Assembly (NCBI RefSeq): GCF_000169455.1
Contig: NZ_AAYC01000008.1
Location: forward strand, 148,345-212,344
Origin: Roseobacter sp. SK209-2-6
GTDB taxonomy: Bacteria; Pseudomonadota; Alphaproteobacteria; Rhodobacterales; Rhodobacteraceae
Reading direction: 5' to 3'
DNA length: 64,000 nucleotides
The notes under the pieces are model-generated. The model saw only the letters and a list, made by a program, of their open reading frames with translations. It was not told where the DNA came from and did no database searches. Positions 26,352-34,742 of the stretch are shown here, in pieces; the stretch's first letter is position 1, and every line of letters begins with the position of its first letter. The translations under genes and the position numbers were made by a program.

Positions 26352-26965
26352 TTCAGGCGAGCCTCCAGTGCTTCGACACCTGCTTTGGTGATCACCAGGG
26401 TGTCACGCTTGAGGATGTCATAAACGTTTGCACCCATTGTCGGCAGGATATCCAGACCTTCAATGTTGCGCGACGCTTTCAGGAAGTCTTCGTTCACGGA
26501 AGCACCGTCGATGACCAGCGCGCGTTTCCAGCCCAGGTCCTTGACCTGTTTTGCCAGAGCTGCGGTCTTGCCTTCGGATGCTGCATCCTCGATCACAACC
26601 AGTTCACCCGCTTTGGCTTTGGCGGACAGCGCATGGCGCAGACCCAGCTTGCGGAATTTCTTGGTCAGATCGTGGCCGTGCGAACGAGGGGTCGGGCCCT
26701 TGTAGATACCACCTTTACGGAAGATCGGCGCGTTACGGTCACCGTGACGTGCGCCACCGGTGCCTTTTTGGCGATAGATCTTCTTGGTCGAATAGGAGGT
26801 TTCCGAACGGGTCTTGACCTTGTGGGTACCAGCCTGCGCGTTGTTGCGCTGCCAGCGGACCAAGCGGTGCAGGATGTCGGCACGGGGCTCCAGACCAAAG
26901 AGGTCTTCGCTGAGCTCGATGTCGCCAGCCTTGCCGCCGTCGAGTTTGATCACGTCAAGTTTCAT
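26348..26965 (-). CDS. rplD: 50S ribosomal protein L4
   Basis: 205 residues. The extended loop [19 protein letters not shown] that lines the exit tunnel is intact. In E. coli L4 represses the S10 operon by attenuation at the leader; a leader hairpin with a short U tract is present here at 28067-28091. Start overlaps the rplC stop (ATGA). Confidence 0.97.
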   Translation of the reverse strand: MKLDVIKLDGGKAGDIELSEDLFGLEPRADILHRLVRWQRNNAQAGTHKVKTRSETSYSTKKIYRQKGTGGARHGDRNAPIFRKGGIYKGPTPRSHGHDLTKKFRKLGLRHALSAKAKAGELVVIEDAASEGKTAALAKQVKDLGWKRALVIDGASVNEDFLKASRNIEGLDILPTMGANVYDILKRDTLVITKAGVEALEARLK

Positions 26966-27666
26966 GCTTCACCACCTTCCGCGGAAGCTTCCGCAGTTTT
27001 CAGAGCGGCCGGGAAAGGCAGACCCTCAGGGGCTTTCTTTTTCACGGCATCCTTGACGGTAACCCAACCGGATTTCGGGCCGGGAACGGCGCCTTTGATG
27101 AAGACCAGGCCGCGCTCGGCGTCGGTTTTCACCACTTCCAGGTTCTGGGTGGTTACACGGGCAGCACCCATGTGACCGGCCATTTTCTTGCCTTTGAAAA
27201 CCTTGCCGGGATCCTGACACTGACCGGTCGAACCGTGCGAACGGTGCGAGATCGAAACACCGTGAGAAGCGCGCAGACCACCGAAGTTGTGACGCTTCAT
27301 CGCACCGGCAAAACCTTTACCGATGGAGGTGCCGGTCACGTCCACTTTCTGGCCTTCTAGGAAGTGCTCGGCGGAGATTTCCGCGCCCACTTCGATCAGA
27401 GCGTCGGCAGGCACGCGGAATTCCACGAGCTTACGCTTGGGCTCTACTTTGGAGGCCGCAAAGTGACCACGCATCGCCTTGGAGACGCGCTTAACCTTGG
27501 CGGAGCCTGCACCCAGCTGAACAGCGGTGTAGCCGTCCTTGTCTTCGGTGCGCTGAGACACGACCTGCAGGCCATCCAGGTGAAGAACGGTCACAGGGAT
27601 CTGTTGACCATCTTCCATGAACAGACGGGTCATGCCGACTTTTTTTGCGATAATACCAGAGCGCAT
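26962..27666 (-). CDS. rplC: 50S ribosomal protein L3
   Basis: 234 residues. [16 protein letters not shown] opens it and the basic loop [23 protein letters not shown] is typical. ATG at 27666 is chosen because GGAGGG lies eight bases upstream, whereas an in-frame TTG at 27672 would be too close to it. The glutamine methylated by PrmB in other bacteria lies in [10 protein letters not shown]. Confidence 0.97.
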   Translation of the reverse strand: MRSGIIAKKVGMTRLFMEDGQQIPVTVLHLDGLQVVSQRTEDKDGYTAVQLGAGSAKVKRVSKAMRGHFAASKVEPKRKLVEFRVPADALIEVGAEISAEHFLEGQKVDVTGTSIGKGFAGAMKRHNFGGLRASHGVSISHRSHGSTGQCQDPGKVFKGKKMAGHMGAARVTTQNLEVVKTDAERGLVFIKGAVPGPKSGWVTVKDAVKKKAPEGLPFPAALKTAEASAEGGEA

Positions 27667-27684
27667 AATCAATACCCTCCGATC

Positions 27685-27999
27685 TTATGACTGCAGCTTG
27701 ATCTCGACGTCCACGCCAGCCGCGAGGTCGAGCTTCATCAGCGCGTCAACGGTCTGGGGGGTCGGATCAACGATGTCGAGCATACGCTTGTGCGTACGGA
27801 TCTCGAACTGGTCACGAGATTTCTTGTCAACGTGGGGGCCACGCAGAACGGTGAATTTCTCGATTTTGTTGGGCAGCGGGATCGGGCCACGTACGGTAGC
27901 ACCGGTCCGTTTGGCAGTGTTGACGATCTCTTGTGTGCTGGCGTCCAGTACACGATAGTCAAATGCCTTCAGCCGAATACGGATATTTTGGCTTTGCAT
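27685..27999 (-). CDS. rpsJ: 30S ribosomal protein S10
   Basis: 104 residues. [14 protein letters not shown] and [29 protein letters not shown] are the S10 signatures. It is the first gene of the S10 block, preceded by a good promoter and a leader of about 110 bases. Confidence 0.98.
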   Translation of the reverse strand: MQSQNIRIRLKAFDYRVLDASTQEIVNTAKRTGATVRGPIPLPNKIEKFTVLRGPHVDKKSRDQFEIRTHKRMLDIVDPTPQTVDALMKLDLAAGVDVEIKLQS

Positions 28000-28066
28000 C
28001 AGTCAGCCTTTATCTAGGCGTTGAGGTTGAGAGGAGGGCCAGCGACCACCGCGAACCCTCATCGAA

Positions 28067-28091
28067 CCCAAAAGGCGGGAATCACCCCGCC
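28067..28091 (-). promoter_or_regulatory. Attenuator-like hairpin in the S10 leader
   Basis: On the minus strand GGCGGG, GTGAT loop, CCCGCC, then TTTTGGG, about 20 bases after the predicted transcription start and 70 bases before the rpsJ start. It resembles a weak intrinsic terminator, as expected for leader attenuation of S10 operons. Confidence 0.55.
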
Positions 28092-28116
28092 TCCATTCGC
28101 AACAGCGAACTCGCGC

Positions 28117-28145
28117 CCTATACGCCTGAAACACCCATGTGACAA
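28117..28145 (-). promoter_or_regulatory. Probable promoter of the S10 block
   Basis: TTGTCA (28145-28140), 17-base spacer, TATAGG (28122-28117) on the minus strand. Close to the sigma-70 consensus at both hexamers with ideal spacing, placed about 120 bases before rpsJ. Confidence 0.65.
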
Positions 28146-28228
28146 GGGGTTTCGCACCGAAACGGTTGCCTTTGGGGAGAGCGGCGGGTTTAGGTCTTTG
28201 GTGACTGCCCGCACCAAAGCGGTGAGCT

Positions 28229-28636
28229 CTACAAAAGTTCTTGAGGCGGCTGATCCGAATAAGCCTCAAGGAGTTTTTGAAGTTCAGGAGTAAGTTCATC
28301 TGAGCGTTGCCTGGCGGAACAAACAACCTGAGAAAATGCATCCCCAAATGCAAGCTTTGCACTCTCATCAGCAGGCACTTTCAGCACCGCCTGAAGTAAA
28401 TCACCTTCGAAGAAATCGCCACTGCACAGCGGGTTCTCCTTCAGGCGTTCCAGGGCGATGGGCAAGAGAAACTCCAAACTGAACTTCTGACTGATCATGA
28501 TCCTCAAGTCTTCGACCGTGAAGTCGTTTAGCGGTTTCTTTTTCAGCCGGTGGCACGTCAGAACGAGGTGAGAAGCGAACTCAGGATCAGGCCAATTGCA
28601 GCCTTCAAGCTGTTCCAGTGTTTTTGATCTGCTCAT
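28229..28636 (-). CDS. Contact-dependent growth inhibition immunity-like protein (orphan)
   Basis: 135 residues. The first 95 (SKTLEQLEGCNWPDPEFAS, LVLTCHRLKKKPLNDFTVED, LRIMISQKFSLEFLLPIALE) match from memory the family annotated as contact-dependent inhibition system immunity proteins, where TCHRLRxKPLxxFTVEDLR is the hallmark. Such proteins neutralise a cognate CdiA C-terminal toxin in the cytoplasm. No CdiA or CdiB gene lies in this window, so it would be an orphan antidote. The C-terminal 40 residues (SARQRSDELTPELQKLLEAYSDQPPQ) are extra. It lies between tuf and rpsJ, in their orientation. Confidence 0.72.
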   Translation of the reverse strand: MSRSKTLEQLEGCNWPDPEFASHLVLTCHRLKKKPLNDFTVEDLRIMISQKFSLEFLLPIALERLKENPLCSGDFFEGDLLQAVLKVPADESAKLAFGDAFSQVVCSARQRSDELTPELQKLLEAYSDQPPQELL

Positions 28637-29114
28637 TGCCTCAAGCCAAAACAGGAAGTGAAACCGAAAGCTAAACTACTCAAAATCCGGTGCGCGTAAA
28701 GTTATTATAGCGGCCCCCTCCTGGGGGCCTTCAACACCTGCTCGACTACGCAAAGGATTTTGATTTTCTTCCCGCCCGGGCGCTCGGCGTTCGGGCCGCG
28801 CCCGGCCAGCATCAAGCCAAAGGTTTGCCTCCGGTAATACGGGCGGGCGCGATAAACATCGCACCCGGAGCTATCGCTCCCTGCGGCCTCAAAAGCTCCA
28901 CTGGAACTTTTACGAGACGGCCTCCGACCCCTGGCCGATTGCTGCTCCTTTCGGTCTCTTGCGTGTTTGAAACTATTCGTCTCCGCCGGCTTTAGACGGT
29001 GAGCGGCTACCCGGGCGGGGGCGGAACGCTCCCGCCGTGGGGCGGGCAGGCGCGTGCCTGCCGCTGGCGCGGCAGCCAGGTGAACAGAATTGAACCCAAC
29101 TTTCTTTGGCGCCA
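28637..29114. other. GC-rich, repeat-like intergenic region upstream of the immunity-like gene
   Basis: About 480 bases with no gene I trust. A frame on the minus strand (28705-29115) stays open, but its product is Arg/Pro/Ala-rich low-complexity with no ribosome site, as GC-rich repeats give. Landmarks are a perfect hairpin GGCCCCC/GGGGGCC (28712-28729), CGGGCCGCGCCCG shared with 18801-18813, and many short palindromes up to 29080 (GGCAGGCGCGTGCCTGCC at 29044-29061). Probably remains of dispersed repeats. Confidence 0.45.
28704..28734 (-). promoter_or_regulatory. Possible promoter with a hairpin in its spacer
   Basis: TTGAAG (28734-28729), 19-base spacer, TATAAT (28709-28704), a perfect -10, on the minus strand, 68 bases before the immunity-like gene. 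The spacer contains a perfect seven-base inverted repeat, which could be a repressor site. The long spacer makes activity uncertain. Confidence 0.4.
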
Positions 29115-29115
29115 T

Positions 29116-29145
29116 AGAAAAAGGGCCTCCCGGGGGAGGCCCTTT
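29116..29145 (-). terminator. Second terminator downstream of tuf
   Basis: On the minus strand AAAGGGCCTCCC/GGGAGGCCCTTT nearly without loop, then TTTCTA. It stands 90 bases past the first tuf terminator with no complete gene between them. Confidence 0.85.
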
Positions 29146-29234
29146 CGCAGAAGATCACCGGGCGGCAAAGCCGTCTTACTCAGTGATTTTGGGCAAATTT
29201 TTTGTGCGTGCGTCTCGGGATCACTGAATTCAAA

Positions 29235-29263
29235 CAAAAAAGGGCGCCCGAGGGGCGCCCTTT
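29235..29263 (-). terminator. Rho-independent terminator after tuf
   Basis: On the minus strand AAAGGGCGCCCC, TCG, GGGCGCCCTTTTTT. Perfect stem and six T residues, 26 bases past the tuf stop. Confidence 0.93.
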
Positions 29264-29288
29264 CCGTCTGATCATTCGCGCGTGCGAA

Positions 29289-30464
29289 TTACTCGGTGAT
29301 CTTCGACACAACACCGGCGCCGACGGTGCGGCCACCTTCGCGGATCGCGAAGCGCAGGCCCTGCTCCATGGCGATCGGGGCAATCAGTTCAACGTTGAAC
29401 TTCAGGTTGTCGCCAGGCATCACCATCTCGGTGCCAGCAGGCAGCTCAACGGTGCCGGTGACGTCGGTGGTGCGGAAGTAGAACTGCGGACGGTAGTTCG
29501 CGAAGAACGGGGTGTGACGACCACCTTCTTCTTTGGTGAGGATATAGGCCTCAGCTTCGAACTTGGTGTGCGGCTTCACGGAACCTGGCTTACACAGAAC
29601 CTGGCCACGCTCAACGCCGTCACGGTCAACACCGCGCAGCAGGGCGCCGATGTTGTCGCCCGCTTCACCGCGGTCCAGCAGCTTGCGGAACATTTCCACA
29701 CCGGTGCAGGTGGTGGTGGAGGTGTCACGGATACCAACGATTTCGATCGAGTCGCCAACGTTGATCACGCCGCGCTCAACACGACCGGTCACAACAGTAC
29801 CACGGCCGGAGATCGAGAACACGTCTTCGATCGGCATCAGGAAGGGCTGGTCAACAGCGCGCTCAGGGGTGTCGATGTACTCGTCAACAGCCGCCATCAG
29901 CTCTTTGATCTTCTCTTCGCCGATTTCTGGCTTGTTGCCTTCCATCGCCGCCAGAGCGGAACCTGCAACGATTGGGATATCGTCGCCGGGGTAGTCGTAG
30001 GAAGACAGCAGCTCGCGGATTTCCATCTCAACGAGTTCCAGCAGCTCTTCGTCGTCAACCTGGTCAACTTTGTTCATGAAGACGACCATCTTCGGGATGC
30101 CAACCTGGCGGCCCAAGAGGATGTGCTCACGGGTCTGAGGCATTGGGCCGTCAGCGGCGTTCACAACCAGGATCGCGCCGTCCATCTGAGCAGCACCGGT
30201 GATCATGTTTTTCACGTAGTCGGCGTGGCCGGGGCAGTCAACGTGTGCGTAGTGACGGCCTTCGGTTTCATACTCGACGTGTGCGGTCGAGATGGTGATG
30301 CCGCGGGCTTTCTCTTCAGGCGCGCCGTCGATCTGGTCGTAGGCTTTGAAGTCACCAAAGTACTTGGTGATCGCTGCGGTCAGCGTGGTTTTACCGTGGT
30401 CAACGTGGCCGATGGTGCCGATGTTGACGTGCGGCTTCGTGCGTTCAAACTTTTCCTTAGCCAT
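29289..30464 (-). CDS. tuf: Elongation factor Tu
   Basis: 391 residues. EF-Tu carries aminoacyl-tRNA to the ribosome. The G motifs [17 protein letters not shown] and NKVD are intact, and the kirromycin/EF-Ts domains follow. The normal fusA partner is not upstream; a lipoprotein gene is, so this copy is separated from the str operon. It is followed by two successive terminators and is not cotranscribed with rpsJ. Confidence 0.98.
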   Translation of the reverse strand: MAKEKFERTKPHVNIGTIGHVDHGKTTLTAAITKYFGDFKAYDQIDGAPEEKARGITISTAHVEYETEGRHYAHVDCPGHADYVKNMITGAAQMDGAILVVNAADGPMPQTREHILLGRQVGIPKMVVFMNKVDQVDDEELLELVEMEIRELLSSYDYPGDDIPIVAGSALAAMEGNKPEIGEEKIKELMAAVDEYIDTPERAVDQPFLMPIEDVFSISGRGTVVTGRVERGVINVGDSIEIVGIRDTSTTTCTGVEMFRKLLDRGEAGDNIGALLRGVDRDGVERGQVLCKPGSVKPHTKFEAEAYILTKEEGGRHTPFFANYRPQFYFRTTDVTGTVELPAGTEMVMPGDNLKFNVELIAPIAMEQGLRFAIREGGRTVGAGVVSKITE

Positions 30465-30525
30465 TCTCTAGGCGCCCTTTTGAAATAGAGGACCGTCACC
30501 CGGCCCAAGTTTCCTCTGCGCGCGC

Positions 30526-30554
30526 GGCATATTTGGTTTGAAGATGAAAATCAA
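30526..30554 (-). promoter_or_regulatory. Possible tuf promoter
   Basis: TTGATT (30554-30549), 17-base spacer, TATGCC (30531-30526) on the minus strand, about 60 bases before the tuf start codon. The -10 is poor; low confidence. Confidence 0.3.
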
Positions 30555-30604
30555 GCCGTTCCTGAAGTCACCGCGCTGAATTCGCCATAGCAATGAGGCT
30601 TTTT

Positions 30605-31177
30605 CTACTCAGCTACAGCTTCCGAAGCCTCAGCCTTTGCCGCGTTATCGAACCAGCCATTTTCCTTGTGCTGTTCAGCCATATACTCTTCCAGCGCATC
30701 TACAATGTTCAGTGCCAACCCGTCGATCTGCTCTTCCTTGGTGCGGCTATAGCCAGAGCCAAGCAACGCGCTCTCACCGGTGGTGCTTTCGAAAATTTCC
30801 ATCTGGTGCTTTTTGACAAGGTAGCTTTTGGTGCTTACGTCATAGACAAAGACATTCACCACGGCTGCGCTCTTGGGGTTGACCAAAACGGGAATGCCGC
30901 CGGTCGCCAGGAGAAAGCCCTCAAGGGTGACGGCCACGTCATATTGCCCCTCCCCTTTGTAGCGACCGAGTCGCGCCTCCAGAGCCTTTTCAATTGGCGC
31001 ATTCCATTCGGAAGTTTCCGCATCGCGGGAAAGCGGCCATTGCCGTGCCTTGTCGGTATAGACAAAGGAGACACGCATATTGAAATCACCCAGATCTTCT
31101 GGCGCCTCATTGAGCTGGGTTTCGCCACAGGAGACCAGCAGGACCAAAGAGGTCAGAAGAGCAAAGATTCGTTTCAT
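30605..31177 (-). CDS. Lipoprotein of unknown function
   Basis: 190 residues. The signal peptide ends at the lipobox LVSC (Cys17), so the protein is lipid-anchored. The body has a region with mixed strands (YDVAVTLEGFLLATGGIPVLVNP) resembling the small Rhodobacterales lipoproteins with DUF names; I do not assign one. The C-terminus is Ala/Glu-rich. The start at 31177 gives a clean signal peptide and follows GAGGTCT; an upstream in-frame start would add six residues. Confidence 0.75.
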   Translation of the reverse strand: MKRIFALLTSLVLLVSCGETQLNEAPEDLGDFNMRVSFVYTDKARQWPLSRDAETSEWNAPIEKALEARLGRYKGEGQYDVAVTLEGFLLATGGIPVLVNPKSAAVVNVFVYDVSTKSYLVKKHQMEIFESTTGESALLGSGYSRTKEEQIDGLALNIVDALEEYMAEQHKENGWFDNAAKAEASEAVAE

Positions 31178-31313
31178 AAGAGACCTCGTAAGCAAAATGA
31201 TTTGCGGTCCAAATAGACAGGAGAATTGCTAGCGGTAAACCGGTCAGAGCGCAGCCCTGCGCACATCGGTGGCGCAGGGGTCACAGGTTGCAGCTGAAAA
31301 CTGCCGCAAATCC

Positions 31314-33659
31314 TTATGTGAATTTGTAATTGCGAGGGAAGCCATAGGGCGGTCGCTTACCAACGCCTGCACGTTTGCCCAACCACTGGCCCAGATCGGT
31401 TTCATGGCGGGTTTTACCACCGCCCATTTCCCAGGTGAGACCATCATCCCAGTTGAAGGTAGTAACATCGCTGAGGCCGCCATCCAATTCCAGAGACCCC
31501 TGTTTGCCGCGCGCCATATTGTATTTTTGTAGACGCACGCCCTTGCCTCGGGAAAGCTCTGGCATCTCTTCCACCGAGAAAACCAGAAACTTGCCATTCT
31601 CAGAGACTACGGCCACATGGTCACCCTGCACCGGAATACAGATTTTGGCGCGATCATCGTCTTTGACGTTCAGCACCTGCTTACCGCTCCGGGTCTGGGC
31701 GACGATTTCTTTCTCCGCGCAAATAAAGCCATTACCCGCATCAGAGGCAACCAGCAGACGGCCTTCGGGGTTGTGGATCAGCAGATCCACGATTTCAGCC
31801 TCATTCGGTAGGTCTACCATCAGCCGCACCGGTTCTCCCATGCCACGACCGCCCGGCAGGTTAGCCGCAGACAGGGTGTAAAAGCGACCATTTGAGCCGA
31901 AGACCAACAATCGGTCCGTAGTCTCCGCATGGAAGATAAAGCGGGGGCCGTCACCGTCCTTGAACTTCAACTCGCGGCTCAGATCGATATGGCCGGTCAT
32001 GGCGCGGACCCAGCCCATCTGACTGCAGACCACTGTGATCGGTTCCTTGTCGATCATCGCCTCCAGTGGCACCTCTTCGACCTCACCCGCCTCGGCAAAG
32101 AGGGTGCGGCGGGCGCCCCCTTCGTAATCCTTGCCAAATTGCTTCTTAGTCTCACGCAGCTGTTCGGTGATGCGGGTCCATTGCAACTCTTCGGAACCCA
32201 ATAGCTCGACCAGCCCAGCGCGCTCTTCACGCAGGGCATCGCGTTCGCGGGTCAGTTCGATCTCTTCCAGCTTGCGCAAGGACCGCAGGCGCATGTTGAG
32301 GATGGCTTCGGCCTGGACCTCTGACAGCTCACCTGTGCCTTTGGCCGGAGAGACATACTCAGCCTCACTGAAAGCACGGGGATGATCCTGCCCCCAGTCC
32401 TCTCGCATCAAGGCGGCTTTGGGATCCTCATCATAACGGATAATATCGATCACCCGGTCCAAATTGAGGAAGGCAATGATAAAGCCTTCAAGCACTTCTA
32501 ACCGATGGTCGATCTTGGCCATGCGGTGGCGCGAACGGCGCTGCAAGACATCGCGGCGATGATCGAGGAAGGCACGCAGCACCTCTTTCATCGAGCAGAC
32601 CTTGGGCGTCACACCGTCGATCAATACATTCATATTGAGGCTAAAGCGGGTTTCCAGATCCGAGTTGCGGAACATCATGTTCATCAGAACATCGGGATCG
32701 ACGTTTTTGGATTTGGGCTCCAGGATGATGCGGATGTCTTCGGCGCTTTCATCGCGAACATCTGCGAGAATTGGTACCTTCTTGGTCTGGATCAGTTCCG
32801 CGATCTTCTCAATGAGCTTGGACTTCTGAACCTGATAGGGGATCTCTGTGACAACGATTTGCCACTGTCCCCGGCCCAGGTCCTCGACCTCGTGCTTGGC
32901 GCGCAAACGGAAGGAACCACGACCCGTGCTATAGGCTTTGGCGATATTCTCTTTGGGTTCGACAATGATACCGCCGGTTGGGAAATCCGGGCCCGGTACA
33001 TAGTTCAACAGCGTATCATCACGCGCATCCGGCGTCTTGATCAGATGGACACAGGCATCTATCAGCTCGGCGATATTATGGGGCGGGATATTGGTGGCCA
33101 TGCCCACCGCAATACCGGCCGCGCCATTGGCCAAAATATTTGGAAAAGTCGCGGGCAGAACCGCTGGTTCGGTTAGGCGGCCATCGTAATTGTCGCGAAA
33201 ATCAACCGCATCCTCGCTGAGGCCTTCGAGCATTGCCTCTGCAACAAAGGTCATCCGCGCTTCTGTATAGCGCGAGGCCGCCGGATTATCGCCATCGATA
33301 TTGCCAAAGTTACCCTGACCGTCGACCAGCGGATAGCGGACGTTAAAGTCCTGCGCCAGACGCGCCATGGCATCATAGATCGCGGCATCACCGTGGGGGT
33401 GGAAATCCCCCATGGTATCACCAGAAATCTTGGCTGATTTCAAAAAACCGCCATTTGACGACAGCCGCAACCGGTTCATCGCATAAAGGATTCGCCGATG
33501 AACCGGCTTCAGCCCGTCGCGCGCATCCGGCAGAGCCCGATGCATGATCGTGCTGAGCGCATAGGTCAGGTAGCGCTCGCCAATGGCGCGGCGCAACGGT
33601 TCTAGGATTTCGCCATCTTGTGGCTTGACGCTGTCGGGATCATCGATGAGGTCGTTCAT
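31314..33659 (-). CDS. parC: DNA topoisomerase IV subunit A
   Basis: 781 residues. ParC cuts and rejoins DNA to decatenate chromosomes. The catalytic tyrosine is Tyr131 in SRYTEARM; RALPDARDGLKPVHRRILYAM and the HPHGD quinolone region are present. At the positions equivalent to E. coli ParC Ser80 and Glu84 this protein has Ala92 and Asp96 (GDAAIYDAM). The C-terminal beta-pinwheel (from about 500) is complete, ending in a basic tail. No parE in the window. Confidence 0.96.
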   Translation of the reverse strand: MNDLIDDPDSVKPQDGEILEPLRRAIGERYLTYALSTIMHRALPDARDGLKPVHRRILYAMNRLRLSSNGGFLKSAKISGDTMGDFHPHGDAAIYDAMARLAQDFNVRYPLVDGQGNFGNIDGDNPAASRYTEARMTFVAEAMLEGLSEDAVDFRDNYDGRLTEPAVLPATFPNILANGAAGIAVGMATNIPPHNIAELIDACVHLIKTPDARDDTLLNYVPGPDFPTGGIIVEPKENIAKAYSTGRGSFRLRAKHEVEDLGRGQWQIVVTEIPYQVQKSKLIEKIAELIQTKKVPILADVRDESAEDIRIILEPKSKNVDPDVLMNMMFRNSDLETRFSLNMNVLIDGVTPKVCSMKEVLRAFLDHRRDVLQRRSRHRMAKIDHRLEVLEGFIIAFLNLDRVIDIIRYDEDPKAALMREDWGQDHPRAFSEAEYVSPAKGTGELSEVQAEAILNMRLRSLRKLEEIELTRERDALREERAGLVELLGSEELQWTRITEQLRETKKQFGKDYEGGARRTLFAEAGEVEEVPLEAMIDKEPITVVCSQMGWVRAMTGHIDLSRELKFKDGDGPRFIFHAETTDRLLVFGSNGRFYTLSAANLPGGRGMGEPVRLMVDLPNEAEIVDLLIHNPEGRLLVASDAGNGFICAEKEIVAQTRSGKQVLNVKDDDRAKICIPVQGDHVAVVSENGKFLVFSVEEMPELSRGKGVRLQKYNMARGKQGSLELDGGLSDVTTFNWDDGLTWEMGGGKTRHETDLGQWLGKRAGVGKRPPYGFPRNYKFT

Positions 33660-33963
33660 AAACTGGTGATACTGTTCCTATCCCCTGCGGTAAAGCGCTG
33701 ACCCAAAACGGCGGGAGCATTTTTCCGCAGCAGCTCTTCCATGCAGGTTCTCGGACACCTCCTTTCACCTCATCCTTGCCCTGAGTGTGCCAGATCCCCT
33801 GGCACAACCTTAGCCCCCGGGGGAGGCAAAGGGGCTTTCTCCCCTTTCCTTCACTTCCCCAATTCGCCTAAAAAAGAGTTCAAACGCGCGGATATCGAAC
33901 AAATTCCATTTCAGAAGATCTTTACCGAAGACAGTTATAGTCATGGGTCTGGGGGGACCTGCC
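33660..33963. other. Intergenic region between parC and the SH3-domain gene
   Basis: 304 bases between divergent genes. It holds a perfect eight-base inverted repeat TGTGCCAG/CTGGCACA (33786-33806, five-base spacer), a plausible operator, and a GC-rich hairpin AGCCCC/GGGGCT with TTTCT after it (about 33822-33841). No open frame of interest. Confidence 0.45.
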
Positions 33964-34695
33964 ATGTCACGTTTCATCTTTTTGTCTTTTGCTTTTCTGG
34001 GGTGGGGCTTTTACGAGCTCAGCGGCGGAAGCAGCTTTGCGCCACCAAATCGGCCAAATGACACATTGGCGCAAAACACAGGCAATCAAGTGTCCTCCGA
34101 CAAGGTCCAGCCACCAGCACAGGTTCAGACAGAACGTTTACAACAGGCCGCTCGTCAAAGGGCCGCCTCCTTGGTTGCACCCACGGTTTTGCAACCTCGC
34201 CCCCCTTCTCCGCGCATAGAACGCCCCGCAGCCGACCCGCAACGGAGGCAGGCCGTTGCCCTCTCGCAAATTGTATCGGCAGGGGGCGATCTTGGTTCAA
34301 GCGCCAGCGCCTTTGCTGCGACAGGCACTACCAGTAGCGCCCAAGGATCAAATCAAGCGGACTTCATCTCTGGTGGTCTGGTTGCGATCACTGCTCAGCT
34401 GGAAAACGAACGGGAAACCCAACAAAGGGCTGATCATATAGAGGTCGCTTCCACCGAAGCAGAAACTGCCGACCTGGCAGCGGAAGAAGCCCTTGATATC
34501 CGACGCATCCGTGCAAGCCGGGTCAACATGCGGCAGGGTCCGGGAACCATTTACCCCGTTATTGCCCGACTGCTCAACGGGGACGAAGTTCAGGTCATTG
34601 ATGACAGCGGTACCGGTTGGCTGCACCTGCGCGCCCGCAAGGGTGATAAAATCGGTTGGGTTGCCGCTTCCCTCGTGAGCCGGAAAAGCTCATAA
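33964..34695 (+). CDS. Exported protein with C-terminal bacterial SH3 domain
   Basis: 243 residues. An N-terminal hydrophobic segment (MSRFIFLSFAFLGWGFYEL) serves as signal or anchor. Residues 25-170 are a Gln/Pro/Ala/Ser-rich unstructured linker. Residues 180-240 form an SH3b domain with RVNMRQGPGTIYPVIARLLNGDEV and WLHLRARKG, a fold that binds cell-wall peptides. Likely periplasmic, envelope-related. The ATG at 33964 follows GGGGGG by seven bases. Confidence 0.8.
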   Translation: MSRFIFLSFAFLGWGFYELSGGSSFAPPNRPNDTLAQNTGNQVSSDKVQPPAQVQTERLQQAARQRAASLVAPTVLQPRPPSPRIERPAADPQRRQAVALSQIVSAGGDLGSSASAFAATGTTSSAQGSNQADFISGGLVAITAQLENERETQQRADHIEVASTEAETADLAAEEALDIRRIRASRVNMRQGPGTIYPVIARLLNGDEVQVIDDSGTGWLHLRARKGDKIGWVAASLVSRKSS

Positions 34696-34740
34696 GGTCA
34701 TTGGGCGCAGGGCCCCAATGATCTGAAACAGGGGCCTTTT
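34696..34740 (+). promoter_or_regulatory. Two mutually exclusive hairpins between the SH3 and SDR genes
   Basis: TCATTGGG/CCCAATGA (34698-34722) and GGCCCC/GGGGCC followed by TTTTC (34711-34740) share the bases GGCCCC, so only one can form at a time. The first would act as antiterminator and the second as terminator, or the region may just be a terminator. It ends right before the next gene start. Confidence 0.5.
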
Positions 34741-34742
34741 CT

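Noticed and set aside
28705..29115. A 136-codon minus-strand frame in the region upstream of the immunity-like gene
   Set aside because: Arg/Pro/Ala-rich low-complexity product from palindromic repeats, no ribosome site; treated as repeat DNA.
29202..30488. A 428-codon open frame antisense to tuf
   Set aside because: Shadow of EF-Tu, low-complexity product.
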